64,000 nucleotides of DNA. It comes from Bordetella ansorpii. Lineage in GTDB: Bacteria; Pseudomonadota; Gammaproteobacteria; Burkholderiales; Burkholderiaceae_B. Below, in pieces: positions 9,337 through 18,393 of this stretch; position 1 is the stretch's first letter, and each line of letters begins with the position of its first letter. Where the stretch lies: positions 992,001 through 1,056,000 of the forward strand of contig NZ_FKIF01000002.1 in the NCBI RefSeq assembly GCF_900078705.1, given 5' to 3'. A program made the position numbers and the translations under genes. The notes below the pieces were generated by a model, which saw only the letters and a program-made list of their open reading frames with translations, had not been told where the DNA came from and did no database searches.

Positions 9337-10533
9337 TTACTTCAGGCTCGCCGATGCGGTCTTGACGGCGTCCGGCGCGGTGTCCATGGACACCAGGTTG
9401 GGCGCGACCAGGTCGCCGGGGCGCACGCGTTGCAGGCCGTTGACGACGATGCGCTCGCCGGCCTTCAGGCCGGACTCGACCACGCGCAGCGGGCCCACGT
9501 TGGCGCCCAGCTTCACTTCGCGGTAGTTGGCGTGGTTGTCATCGCCCACCACCAGCACGAAGCGCTTGCTCTGGTCGGTGCCGATGGCGCGTTCGTCGAT
9601 CAGCACGGCCTGGTAAGGGGCGCTGCCGCCCAGGCGGACGCGGGCATACAGGCCGGGCAGGAGGCTGCCGTCCTTGTTGTCGAACACGGCGCGCACGCGG
9701 ATGGTGCCCGAGGTCGGATCCAGGCGGTTGTCCACCGACTGCACGGTGCCTTCGCGCGAGTAGCCGTCTTCGTTGGCCAGGCCCAGTTGCACGGGCACGG
9801 CGCCGCCGCTGGCGCGGGCAGGATTGACGTAGCGCAGGAAGGTCTGCTCGTCCACGTCGAACGAGGCGTACAGCTGCGCCACCGACACCAGCGTGGTCAG
9901 CGGCACCGACTGCGCGCCGGCCGACACCACGTTGCCCACGGTGACTTCGGCGCGCGACAGGCGTCCGTCTACCGGCGCGACGATGCGGGTGTAGCCCAGG
10001 TTGATCTTGGCCGTGTCCAGCGCGGCCTGAGCGGCCTGCAGATTGGCCGAGGCCTCGCGGGCGGCGTTTTCCTTTTCTTCGAAGTCGCGGCGGGCGATGG
10101 CGTTCTCGGCCATCAGGCGCTTGCCGCGCGCCAGGTCGGACGCCGTGTACGACACCCGGGCGCGGGCGGCGGACAGTTGGGCGGCGGCGCGGTCGACCTC
10201 GGCCGCGTAGGGGCGCGGATCGATGGTGAACAGCGGGTCACCCTTCTTGACCAGGGCGCCGTCCTTGAAGTGCACCTGGGTCAGGGTGCCCGAGACCAGC
10301 GGGCGGATATCGACGCGGTCGATGGCTTCCAGGCGGCCGGAGTAGCGCTGCCAGTCGACGATCGAGCGGGTGAAGGCGGGCGCGACGTCGACCGCCGCGC
10401 CAGCGGGCGGCGCGGACTGGGCCTGTGCGGTACCCGTCCCCGTGGAGGGGCCGAATACTGCGTAGCCGCCGCCGGCGGCGGCCAGCGCGGTCGCCAAAGC
10501 AACCGCGGCAAAACGGGGACGAATAGCCGTCAT
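9337..10533 (-). CDS. RND efflux periplasmic adaptor (membrane-fusion protein)
   Basis: Adaptor that links the inner-membrane pump to the outer-membrane channel. The start at 10533 is supported by an AAGGA ribosome site six bases upstream; the frame runs further upstream without one. The N-terminus has a membrane-anchor/signal segment, then the lipoyl-like half motifs (VSGTLTQVHFKDGALVKKGDPLFTIDPRPY near residue 80 and LGYTRIVAPVDGRLSR near 170) flank an alpha-helical hairpin rich in Ala, Arg and Glu. Beta-barrel and membrane-proximal domains follow. At 398 residues it fits the MexE/AcrA family. It is first in the operon adaptor-pump-channel, 27 bases before the pump gene. Confidence 0.92.
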   Translation of the reverse strand: MTAIRPRFAAVALATALAAAGGGYAVFGPSTGTGTAQAQSAPPAGAAVDVAPAFTRSIVDWQRYSGRLEAIDRVDIRPLVSGTLTQVHFKDGALVKKGDPLFTIDPRPYAAEVDRAAAQLSAARARVSYTASDLARGKRLMAENAIARRDFEEKENAAREASANLQAAQAALDTAKINLGYTRIVAPVDGRLSRAEVTVGNVVSAGAQSVPLTTLVSVAQLYASFDVDEQTFLRYVNPARASGGAVPVQLGLANEDGYSREGTVQSVDNRLDPTSGTIRVRAVFDNKDGSLLPGLYARVRLGGSAPYQAVLIDERAIGTDQSKRFVLVVGDDNHANYREVKLGANVGPLRVVESGLKAGERIVVNGLQRVRPGDLVAPNLVSMDTAPDAVKTASASLK

Positions 10534-10675
10534 GGCATTTCCTTGAGATCGGTGGGGAGAAACCTGGCCCGGAGACTGGCGTGCTGCAGGGGATGACGCC
10601 GCTGCTGCAGTGCAACAGCCGGAGCGGTTTCTTCTGGACGGTGAGATTCTGGTGGCTTTGACGGTTTGGATAAAC

Positions 10676-10695
10676 AGTGTTTTCGTGGCAACACT
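10676..10695. promoter_or_regulatory. Dyad AGTGTT-N8-AACACT, candidate LysR operator of the efflux operon
   Basis: A 6-bp perfect inverted repeat with an eight-base spacer (arms 10676-10681 and 10690-10695) lies in the 234-base divergent region between the adaptor gene and the LysR gene. LysR regulators usually bind such dyads in the region they share with their divergent target. No footprint is available, so the assignment is by position and symmetry. Confidence 0.45.
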
Positions 10696-10767
10696 AGTCG
10701 AACCTGCCGAACAATCCACGGCCGTTCCGCGTTATGCTGGCGTCACTCCGTTTTTCCGGGAATACCC

Positions 10768-11796
10768 ATGGATCGCTTCCAAGCCATGCAGGTCTTCGTG
10801 CGCGTCGTAGAAGCAAACAGCTTCACGCGCGCGGCCGATGGGCTGGCGCTGCCACGCACCACCGTCACCACGATCATCCAGAACCTCGAACGTCACCTGG
10901 GCGTGCGCCTGCTGAACCGCACCACGCGCCGCATCAGCCTGACGCCCGATGGCGCCGCCTACTACAAGCACAGCACCCGCATCCTGGCCGAGGTCGAGGA
11001 GACCGAAGCCTGCCTGCAGGATGCCGCGTCGCGTCCGCAGGGACGCCTGCGGGTCGACGTGCCGCCAGCCATCGGCAATCAGATCCTGATCCCGTCGTTG
11101 CGCGAATTCCACACTAAATACCCCGACGTCGAGCTGGTCATCGGCTTGTCCGACCGTCGGGTCGACCTGGTGCAGGAGGCCGTCGACTGCGTGATCCGCG
11201 GCGGCCTGCTGGAGGATTCCAGCCTGGTGGCGCGCCGCATCGGCATCCTGCAATCGGTCACCTGCGCCTCGCCCAGCTACCTGTCGCGCTACGGCATGCC
11301 GCGCGACCTGGAAGACCTGCAGCGCCATCAGGCGGTGCACTATTTCTGGGCGTCGGGCCGCAATTGCAACTGGGATTTCGTGGTCGACGGCAAGGAACAG
11401 CAGGTCGACGTGCCGGGCGTGGTCTCCGTCAACGACTGGATGGCCCATCTGAAATGCGGCGTGGAAGGCTTCGGCATGATCCAGACCGCCCGGTTCATGG
11501 CCTTGCCGCACCTGCTGAGCGGCGAGCTGGTCGAAGTGCTGCCCCAGTGGCGTCCCTCGGCCGTGCCCATTTCGCTGCTCTACCTGCAAAGCCGCCAGCT
11601 GTCGCCCAAGGTTCGTGCCTTCTCCGACTGGGTGGCCGGATTGTTCGCGGGTTGCCCGCTGCTGAACGGCGGCGACGAGAACGATCTGGACGGTTCGAAC
11701 TGCCATCGCCGTCCGCAGGCGCCCGAACTCACGCCCCAGGCCGTGCAGGCCGCGCGCCTGAACGTGCCGATGGATGCGCCCGAGTTCGTGATGTAA
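10768..11796 (+). CDS. LysR-type regulator of the adjacent efflux operon
   Basis: Transcription factor with an N-terminal winged helix-turn-helix (MDRFQAMQVFVRVVEANSFT, then ALPRTTVTTIIQNLERHLGVRLLNRTTRRISLT) and a C-terminal effector-binding domain. The start at 10768 gives the standard LysR N-terminus. The tail after about residue 300 (GGDENDLDGSNCHRRPQAPELTP and on) is longer than usual and not conserved in type. It is transcribed away from the efflux operon; this arrangement matches MexEF/AxyAB-type pumps controlled by a divergent LysR protein. Whether it activates or represses is not visible. Confidence 0.88.
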   Translation: MDRFQAMQVFVRVVEANSFTRAADGLALPRTTVTTIIQNLERHLGVRLLNRTTRRISLTPDGAAYYKHSTRILAEVEETEACLQDAASRPQGRLRVDVPPAIGNQILIPSLREFHTKYPDVELVIGLSDRRVDLVQEAVDCVIRGGLLEDSSLVARRIGILQSVTCASPSYLSRYGMPRDLEDLQRHQAVHYFWASGRNCNWDFVVDGKEQQVDVPGVVSVNDWMAHLKCGVEGFGMIQTARFMALPHLLSGELVEVLPQWRPSAVPISLLYLQSRQLSPKVRAFSDWVAGLFAGCPLLNGGDENDLDGSNCHRRPQAPELTPQAVQAARLNVPMDAPEFVM

Positions 11797-11803
11797 GCAT
11801 TGT

Positions 11804-11831
11804 CCGGCCCGCCGCCTGGCGGGCCGGTTTT
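11804..11831 (+). terminator. Intrinsic terminator after the LysR gene
   Basis: CCGGCCCGCC at 11804-11813 and GGCGGGCCGG at 11818-11827 form a perfect 10-bp stem with loop GCCT, followed by TTTT. It starts seven bases past the stop. Confidence 0.85.
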
Positions 11832-11998
11832 CCCTGGCAGGGGGGCCTTCGGGCCAGCCCTGCGCGGGCGCCACTTCCCGCTGGGCGCATTCAACCTGTT
11901 GCGGGCGTGCTGCGCGCCATGGCGGGAACCGCGGTGGGGCAGGTTATCCAAACCCGGTATATTCCGAAGTCCGGGCCGAACCTCCTCGAAAGTGGTCT

Positions 11999-13099
11999 AT
12001 GCAGACAGTCCTCCCCGCTTCGCTGATCGCCCGCTGGTTGTTGCTGCTGGTGGTACTGGCAGGCTTGTACTTCCTCAGCGGTTTCCTTGTGCCCGTGCTG
12101 GCCGCGTTGATCATCGGCCTGGCCACGTGGCCTCTATACAAGCGCCTGTTGCGGCGATGCGGCGGCAGCACTCCCATTGCGGCCACCATCGCCCTGCTGG
12201 TGGTGCTGCTGGTGCTGGTCGCGCCCATCTCCTTCGCGCTCAGCTATGCGGTGAAGGAAGCCAGCCATCTTTTCGCCTGGGCGCTCGAGGTCAACCGGCA
12301 TGGCATGGCCGCGCCCAACTGGATCCTGGCGCTGCCCGTGGTCGGCGAACAACTGGCGGTGTATTGGCAGAACTACCTGGGTGCGCCGCACGCGCTGGGT
12401 GAAATGGTCCAGGCCGTCAGCGGCGAGCACCTGGGCAACATCTACCGCATGGCGCTGTCGGCCACCGGCAACGTCTTCCAGCTGCTGCTGACGGTACTGT
12501 TCATGCTGATCACGCTGTTCTTCGTCTACAAGGACGGCGGCCGCATCCTCGACCAGCTGGACATCCTGGGCGAGCGCATCCTGCCGGCGCGCTGGCAGCG
12601 CTTCTCGCGCGTGGTGCCCGCCACCGTCAGCTCCACCGTCACCGGCATGTGCCTCATTGCGCTCGGCGAAGGCGTGGTGCTGGGCATCGCCTACTGGGTC
12701 GCCGGCGTGCCGTCGCCGGTGCTGTTGGGCGTGGTCACGGGCTTCATGGCCCTGATTCCGGGCGGCGCGCCGCTGTGCTTCACCCTGGTGTCGCTCTACC
12801 TGGTGGGTTCCAACCACATGGTGGCGGGCGTCGCCCTGTTCGTCTGGGGCACGGTCGAATTGTTCATCGTGGACAAGACCCTGCGTCCGCGCCTGGTGGG
12901 CGGGCCGGTCAAGCTGCCGTTCCTGCCGACCTTTTTCGGCCTGGTCGGCGGCGTCAAGACCATGGGCATCGTGGGGCTGTTCGTCGGGCCGGTGCTGATG
13001 GCGCTGCTGGTGGCGATCTGGCGCGAATGGGTGCGCAACGTCACCCAGGAGCGCGACGAGGAACGCCTGCGGATCGAAAGAAACGCGTCCTCCGACTGA
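11999..13099 (+). CDS. AI-2E family transporter (PerM/YdiK-like membrane protein)
   Basis: Integral inner-membrane protein of 366 residues with about seven or eight hydrophobic segments: two near the N-terminus (WLLLLVVLAGLYFLSGFLV, ALIIGLATW), one near 63-85, a central pair, and the conserved C-terminal block GFMALIPGGAPLCF followed by VAGVALFVWGTVELFIVDKTLRPRLVGG. The family contains TqsA (autoinducer-2 export) and sodium/proton exchangers, so the substrate cannot be assigned. It is flanked by an intergenic region on each side and looks monocistronic. Confidence 0.85.
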   Translation: MQTVLPASLIARWLLLLVVLAGLYFLSGFLVPVLAALIIGLATWPLYKRLLRRCGGSTPIAATIALLVVLLVLVAPISFALSYAVKEASHLFAWALEVNRHGMAAPNWILALPVVGEQLAVYWQNYLGAPHALGEMVQAVSGEHLGNIYRMALSATGNVFQLLLTVLFMLITLFFVYKDGGRILDQLDILGERILPARWQRFSRVVPATVSSTVTGMCLIALGEGVVLGIAYWVAGVPSPVLLGVVTGFMALIPGGAPLCFTLVSLYLVGSNHMVAGVALFVWGTVELFIVDKTLRPRLVGGPVKLPFLPTFFGLVGGVKTMGIVGLFVGPVLMALLVAIWREWVRNVTQERDEERLRIERNASSD

Positions 13100-13200
13100 C
13101 CTGCCGTCACAGGAGTATGCTTGCGAGGGGACGCGATGCGTCCCCGCCGGTTTCCAGGGGCCATTCGCCTTCTCCGGCGCGCCAATGAGGAAATAGCAAG

Positions 13201-13965
13201 ATGTCCGGGCCTACGGTTGCCGAACAGGTCGCCACCCTGCGCGAGCAGGGCTTTGTGGTGGTGCGCGGGTTTGCCGCCGCCGATGAATTGCAGGCACTGC
13301 GCGAGCTGTCGCAGCGCCAACTGGAACAGGCCGCCGCGCCTGTCGAATACGAGGCCGACCTGCAATACCCCGGCGCGCCGGCCTCGCGCCAGGCCGAGGG
13401 CGGCCACACGGTGCGGCGCCTGCTCGACGCCTACGGCCGCGATCCCCTGTACCGCCAATGGGCCACCTCGCCCCGTATCGCCGGCTGGCTGCGCGCCTGT
13501 TTCGGCCGGCAGCCCGTGCTGTCCACCGCGCACCACAACTGCGTGATGACCAAGCATCCCCGTTTCGGCAGCCTGACGGGCTGGCACCAGGACATCCGCT
13601 ACTGGTCCTTCAGCGCCGAGAACCTGGTGTCGACGTGGCTGGCGCTGGGCAACGAGCACGCCGACAACGGCGGGCTGTTCTTCCTGCCGGGCTCGCACGC
13701 GGCCACCTTCCAGCCCTCGCAGTTCGACGGCGCCAAGTTCTTCCTGAAGGACCTGCCCGAAAACCAGCCGTGGATCGAGCGGGCGGTGTGCCCCGACCTG
13801 GAGCCGGGCGACGTGGTGTTCTTCCATTGCCGTACGCTGCATGCGGCGCGGGGCAACGCCAGCGATCGCGTGAAGCTGTCGCTGGTGCATACGTATTACC
13901 CCAGCGATACGAAGCCGCTGCCGGGCACGCGCTCGTCGTCCAAGGTGGATATTCCGCTGGCTTGA
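13201..13965 (+). CDS. Phytanoyl-CoA dioxygenase (PhyH) family protein
   Basis: Predicted Fe(II)/2-oxoglutarate-dependent oxygenase of 254 residues. The metal-binding facial triad can be read as WHQD (HxD, about residues 125-128) and the distal His in RTLHAARGNASDRVKLS, with the Arg that would hold 2-oxoglutarate in the same stretch. GGLFFLPGSHAATF is the typical double-stranded beta-helix segment. The family hydroxylates small molecules; the substrate is unknown and the neighbours (a membrane protein before, an ABC transporter operon after) do not point to one. Confidence 0.83.
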   Translation: MSGPTVAEQVATLREQGFVVVRGFAAADELQALRELSQRQLEQAAAPVEYEADLQYPGAPASRQAEGGHTVRRLLDAYGRDPLYRQWATSPRIAGWLRACFGRQPVLSTAHHNCVMTKHPRFGSLTGWHQDIRYWSFSAENLVSTWLALGNEHADNGGLFFLPGSHAATFQPSQFDGAKFFLKDLPENQPWIERAVCPDLEPGDVVFFHCRTLHAARGNASDRVKLSLVHTYYPSDTKPLPGTRSSSKVDIPLA

Positions 13966-14236
13966 CTGCCGGCTGGGCGTCGGCGTCCAGCGCACCAGAA
14001 CCAGCCCCGCGATGGGCGATCACGATGCATGGCTGCGCCAAATCAGTGCTGCGCATTCAGCCTTGGCGCGACGCATTTCCGCGCCTGCCTCGCTGTCGTG
14101 ATCCCATCCATCCCGTGTCTTGATGCTTCCACCCAGCACGTTCCGTGCTGGCTGTTTGATTGCGCCAAGTTGGCATGAGATTTGCTTGATCCTGCTCAGT
14201 TGCGAAAACGTATCCACGCATCAACTGATCCAGACC

Positions 14237-14914
14237 ATGCTGAACTTGCCCATGACGTCGCTGCAAGGTTCGACCGCGGAAGCGGACGCCTATCAGCACA
14301 TCCATACCGCGATCAGGCTGGGGGAATACCCCGCCGGCATGCGCCTGAAACCCGAAGACATCGCCACGCAGATCGGCACCAGCCGTATGCCCGTGCGGGA
14401 AGCATTGCGCAGGCTGGAAACGGAAGGGCTGGTGACCATACGCCCCAATCGCGGCGTGGTCGTGGCCGGCCTGGACATGGAGGCCATGCGCGAGGTCTTC
14501 GAGATGCGCGCGGTGCTCGAAGGGTTGGCCGTGCGCCTGGCGGTGCCGCGCCTGACGCCGACGGTGCTGCGCGATCTGGAAGAGCAACTCGCAAGGATGG
14601 ACAACCTGGCCGAAAGCACGCCCGATTGGACGGGCAGCCATCGCGCCTTTCATGAGCATCTGTGCGGCATCGCTCGCCAGCCCCGGCTGCTGCGCCAGAT
14701 CGCCAGCCTGAACTCGCTGGTCGAGCCGTATATGCGCGATTGGATCAAAGCGTCTGGCCGTCCCGGCGCCCGTGAGCACCACCAGACCCTCATCGACGCC
14801 CTCAGAAGCGGCGACCCCGTGCATAGCGAGATCGTCATGCGGCGGCACGTGCTGGCCACCATCGATGACCTCGCACGCTATTTCTCTTTCCCTACGCAAG
14901 GAGCTTCCGCATGA
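14237..14914 (+). CDS. GntR/FadR-type regulator of the downstream ABC transporter operon
   Basis: Transcription factor with an N-terminal winged helix (about residues 20-75; MRLKPEDIATQIGTSRMPVREALRRLETEGLVTIRP) and an all-helical FCD ligand-binding domain (EVFEMRAVLEGLAVRLA, then HRAFHEHLCGIA with metal-binding-type His residues, and a late His in EIVMRRHVLATIDDLARYF). The frame is open back to 14120; ATG at 14237 or 14252 gives a normal FadR-family length of about 220-225 residues. Its stop overlaps the start of the substrate-binding-protein gene (ATGA), so it leads the transport operon and probably controls it in response to a small acid. Confidence 0.87.
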   Translation: MLNLPMTSLQGSTAEADAYQHIHTAIRLGEYPAGMRLKPEDIATQIGTSRMPVREALRRLETEGLVTIRPNRGVVVAGLDMEAMREVFEMRAVLEGLAVRLAVPRLTPTVLRDLEEQLARMDNLAESTPDWTGSHRAFHEHLCGIARQPRLLRQIASLNSLVEPYMRDWIKASGRPGAREHHQTLIDALRSGDPVHSEIVMRRHVLATIDDLARYFSFPTQGASA

Positions 14915-16548
14915 CCACGCCCGACTACAAGTCGCAATTGGCCGCTGCCCTGGCCGTGAAATTTCAACGCCGCGGTTTCCTCAAGGCAGCAGGCGCGGCG
15001 ATCGGCCTGGCCAGCGCCGGCGTGATGGGACTGGGCAGCGCAAGCGCCATGGCCCAGCCGGGGCCTCGCAAGGGAGGCACCCTTACCCTGGGTTGGCTCG
15101 ATGCGATCGATACGCTGGATCCGCATTTCACGATGTCCGGGGGATCGATCAAAGTCCTGAACAACGTATTCAACGGCATCCTGAAAGTGGCCTATGACGG
15201 CAAGCAGGTGAGTTTCGCGCCGGACCTGGCGCAGAGCTGGGACATGATCGACGAGAAGACCCACGTCTTCAAGCTGCGGCCCGGCGTCAAGTTCCACAAC
15301 GGCGATCTCTGCAATGCCGAGGCGGTGAAATGGAGCCTCGCCCGTGTGGCGGACCCGGCGGTCAAGTCGCCGCATGCCTGGAAGTTCGCCGACCTGGATG
15401 GCATCGACGTGGTCGATGAGCTGACGTTGCGGCTGCGCTTCAAGCAGCCGTTCGCCTTCCTGCCCGTGGCGCTGACCGGCAGCACAGGCCGCGCGGGCAC
15501 CATCGTCAGCAAGCGAGCGGTCGAGCAGCACGGCCAGGCGTTCGGTCGCAACCCCGTGGGTACCGGACCGTTCAAGTTCATATCCTGGAAAGAGAACGAC
15601 AGCATCGAACTGGTGCGCAATCCCGACTATTTCGAAGCCGGCCAGCCGTATCTCGACAAGGTGGTGATCCGGCTGTTGAAAGAGCCCAGCGCGGGCGTGG
15701 CCGCGTTGATGTCGGGCCAGGTCGATGGCCTGTCCGTCTGCCCGTTCCAGTTCATCCCCCAACTTCGCCAGCGAGCCGATCTGCAAGTGTTCGGCCAGGT
15801 CGAAGGCAACTATTCCTTCCTGGGCATGAACAACAAACGCGCGCCGTTCGACGACCTGGCGTTGCGCCAAGCCGTGTCGTTCGCCATCGACCGCAACGTG
15901 ATCGTGCAGCAGAGCTACTTCGGCGAGGCCATTCCCGCTTATACCTGCATATCGCCGCCGATGACGGACTTCTACGATCCGAACATCGCCAAGAGCGGCC
16001 GTGGCCAGTTCTTCGATCTGGAGAAAGCCAAGGCGTTGCGCGCCAAGTCGCGCCACCAGGGCGAACTGAACCCGGTCTACATCGTGACCGACGGCTTCAC
16101 GGGATCGGGCGGCATGGGCACGCGCAACGCCCAGCTCATCGCGCCCATGCTGGCGCAGATCGGGATCAAGCCCAAGATCGAACTGGTCGACCGCGCGGTA
16201 TGGGCGCAGCGCCGCAACGCGGGTGATTTCGATCTCTACGACGAGGCATGGATCGCCGACCTGGACCCGGACGAAACCATCACGCCCGAATGGTCCACCG
16301 GCAAGCCGTGGAATTTCGTGGGCTACAGCAATCCGGCCTTCGACAAGGCCGCCGCCGCCGCCGGACGGACCATGGATGTCGCACAGCGCCGCAAGCTCTA
16401 CATCGAGGCCGAGGACGTTCTGATGGCCGATGCGCCGCTGGCCGTCCTGGCGCACATGAAGGTCTTCAAGATTCTGTCCAGCAAGGTCAAAGGATTCGAA
16501 TACATTCCCGCCGACCTGCTCAACCTGCACACTGTCTGGCGGGCCTGA
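14911..16548 (+). CDS. ABC transporter substrate-binding protein, peptide/nickel family 5
   Basis: Periplasmic solute receptor (545 residues) of the DppA/OppA/NikA family. The N-terminus has RRGFLKAAGAAIGLASAGV, a signal peptide that resembles a twin-arginine signal. The mature protein starts near PRKGGTLTLGWLDAIDTLDPH, contains LAQSWDMIDEKTHVFKLRPGVKFHNGD (the family signature) and ends LLNLHTVWRA. It is the first structural gene of the operon and overlaps the GntR gene by four bases. Ligand specificity is not readable; peptides, glutathione and opines are all transported by this family. Confidence 0.92.
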   Translation: MTTPDYKSQLAAALAVKFQRRGFLKAAGAAIGLASAGVMGLGSASAMAQPGPRKGGTLTLGWLDAIDTLDPHFTMSGGSIKVLNNVFNGILKVAYDGKQVSFAPDLAQSWDMIDEKTHVFKLRPGVKFHNGDLCNAEAVKWSLARVADPAVKSPHAWKFADLDGIDVVDELTLRLRFKQPFAFLPVALTGSTGRAGTIVSKRAVEQHGQAFGRNPVGTGPFKFISWKENDSIELVRNPDYFEAGQPYLDKVVIRLLKEPSAGVAALMSGQVDGLSVCPFQFIPQLRQRADLQVFGQVEGNYSFLGMNNKRAPFDDLALRQAVSFAIDRNVIVQQSYFGEAIPAYTCISPPMTDFYDPNIAKSGRGQFFDLEKAKALRAKSRHQGELNPVYIVTDGFTGSGGMGTRNAQLIAPMLAQIGIKPKIELVDRAVWAQRRNAGDFDLYDEAWIADLDPDETITPEWSTGKPWNFVGYSNPAFDKAAAAAGRTMDVAQRRKLYIEAEDVLMADAPLAVLAHMKVFKILSSKVKGFEYIPADLLNLHTVWRA

Positions 16549-16549
16549 C

Positions 16550-17518
16550 ATGGCCCGTGCGCGCTGGCTGGGCCAGACCGCCGGGGCATTGGCGCAGACG
16601 GCGCTGGTGCTGCTGGTGGTCTCGGTCATCAGTTTTTCCTTTCTCAAGGCCACGCCAGGCGATCCGGTCACGGTGATGCTGGGTTCCGATTTTTCCCGGG
16701 ACTCCTATGACAAGCTCTACCACGACCTGGGCCTGGACCAGCCGCTGCCCGTGCAGTATGGGCGCTGGCTGGCGGATTTCGTGCAAGGCAACTGGGGGCT
16801 GTCGTACGTCAGCCGCCAGGACATCTTCGAGCTGGCCATCCATCAGGCGCTGCCTGTCACGCTCACGCTGGCGGGCCTGTCGCTGCTGATCGCGCTGGCC
16901 GCTGGCGTGCCGCTGGGCGTGGCCGCCGCCTTGCGCCGCAACAGCTGGGTCGATCTGCTGGCCAGCGGCGCGGCCATCGGCGGCAATGCCTTTCCCAGTT
17001 TCTACCTGGGCGTCGTGCTGATCTGGCTGTTCAGTGTGTCGCTGGGTTGGTTTCCCTCCATGGGGTATGTCTCGCCCTGGGATGATCCGGCGACCGGGCT
17101 GTGGCATCTGGCCCTGCCGGCGATCACCCTGGGCGCCTGGTACATGGGATTGATCGCATCGGTGACGCGCACCAGCCTGCTCGACGTGCTGGACCAGCCT
17201 TACATGATGGCGGCCCGCGCGCGCGGGGAGCCCATGTGGCGCGTGGTGTGGGTGCATGGCATGCGCAATGTGCTGATGCCGCTGGTCACGGTGATCGGCC
17301 TGCAGTTGGGCGGCATGCTGCGCGGCGCGGTGATGACCGAGGTCGTCTTCACGTTGCCCGGCCTGGGCATGATGATCACCACCGCCGTGCAGACCCGGGA
17401 GTACGGCGTGGTCCAGGCCGGCATCATGATCACCGCCTTGCTTTTCATCGGCGTCAATTTCCTGGTGGACCGTACCTACGCATTGCTGGACCCGAGGTTG
17501 CGCAATCATGGCCGCTGA
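16550..17518 (+). CDS. ABC transporter permease, DppB/OppB-like
   Basis: First of the two membrane subunits (322 residues). The N-terminal part has the DppB signature FLKATPGDPVTVMLG, six membrane helices can be traced, and the cytoplasmic EAA-loop that docks the ATPase is YMMAARARGEPMWRVVWVHGMRN (about residues 217-239). It begins one base after the binding-protein stop and overlaps the next permease gene by 11 bases, so subunit translation is likely coupled. Confidence 0.92.
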   Translation: MARARWLGQTAGALAQTALVLLVVSVISFSFLKATPGDPVTVMLGSDFSRDSYDKLYHDLGLDQPLPVQYGRWLADFVQGNWGLSYVSRQDIFELAIHQALPVTLTLAGLSLLIALAAGVPLGVAAALRRNSWVDLLASGAAIGGNAFPSFYLGVVLIWLFSVSLGWFPSMGYVSPWDDPATGLWHLALPAITLGAWYMGLIASVTRTSLLDVLDQPYMMAARARGEPMWRVVWVHGMRNVLMPLVTVIGLQLGGMLRGAVMTEVVFTLPGLGMMITTAVQTREYGVVQAGIMITALLFIGVNFLVDRTYALLDPRLRNHGR

Positions 17519-18392
17519 TCCGTTCGTCCTTGGCGCGGCGCGCGCGCGCTTTCTCGGTGCCCAGCGCGCATGGCGCCTGCTGCGGCGCCAGCGCAAGGCG
17601 ATGGCGGGCGGCGCCATCGTGCTGGCATTCGCCCTGCTGGCCGTGTTCGCGCCCCTGATCGCCACCCATCCGCCGACCGGGCAGGATTTCATGGCCATGA
17701 TGCAGGGGCCCTCGCCGCAGCATTGGTTCGGCACGGACTCATTCGGCCAGGACATCTTCTCGCGCCTGCTGTACGGCGCGCGCTCGGCCTTGTGGGTCGG
17801 TGCCGCGTCGGTCGCGCTGGGGCTGCTGGTCGGCGTGCCTCTGGGCATCTTCGCCGGCCTGCGGGGCGGGCGCACCGAATGGACGTTGATGCGGCTGGTC
17901 GATGGCTTGCTGGCGTTTCCCGAACTCATCATGGCCATGGCTTTCATGGCTGTCTTCGGCCTGGGCATGGCCAACGTGATCTACGCGCTGGCACTGTCGT
18001 TCGTCGGACCGTTCGCGCGCACGGTGCGCGCCGACGTGCTGCAGATCAAGTCGCGGCCTTATGTGGAAGCGGCGAGGTTGATGGGCGTGCCCGAGCGGGA
18101 CATCATCGTGCGGCACATCCTGCCCAATATCGTGTCGCCGATCCTGATACAGGCGGGCATGCGCATCTCCATCGCCATTCTTCTCGGGTCGGGGCTGTCG
18201 TTCCTGGGCCTGGGCGTGGCACCGCCCACGCCCGATTGGGGTCTGATGATCGCCGAGGGGCGGGGGTTCGTCATGATGGCGCCCTGGATGTCCGGCGTGC
18301 CCGGCCTGGCGCTCGCCATTCTGCTGGTCGGGCTGAATCTGCTGGCGGAAGGCCTGCGCGATGCGCTGGACCCGCGCACCCGGGAGCGATGA
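17508..18392 (+). CDS. ABC transporter permease, DppC/OppC-like
   Basis: Second permease subunit, 294 residues. The N-terminal segment FLGAQRAWRLLRRQRKAMAGG precedes the first helix, HWFGTDSFGQDIFSRLLYGARSALWVG is the diagnostic DppC stretch, and the EAA-loop is PYVEAARLMGVPERDIIVRHILPN. It ends RDALDPRTRER, the usual C-terminus. The gene lies between its partner permease and the ATPase gene with overlapping or immediate junctions. Confidence 0.92.
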   Translation: MAADPFVLGAARARFLGAQRAWRLLRRQRKAMAGGAIVLAFALLAVFAPLIATHPPTGQDFMAMMQGPSPQHWFGTDSFGQDIFSRLLYGARSALWVGAASVALGLLVGVPLGIFAGLRGGRTEWTLMRLVDGLLAFPELIMAMAFMAVFGLGMANVIYALALSFVGPFARTVRADVLQIKSRPYVEAARLMGVPERDIIVRHILPNIVSPILIQAGMRISIAILLGSGLSFLGLGVAPPTPDWGLMIAEGRGFVMMAPWMSGVPGLALAILLVGLNLLAEGLRDALDPRTRER

Positions 18393-18393
18393 G

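Noticed and set aside
4609-10596. A 1995-codon open frame antisense to the efflux operon
   Set aside because: It is the opposite-strand shadow of high-GC genes. The product is low-complexity (His, Gln, Arg, Gly rich) with no family resemblance, and the minus-strand pump genes explain the region.
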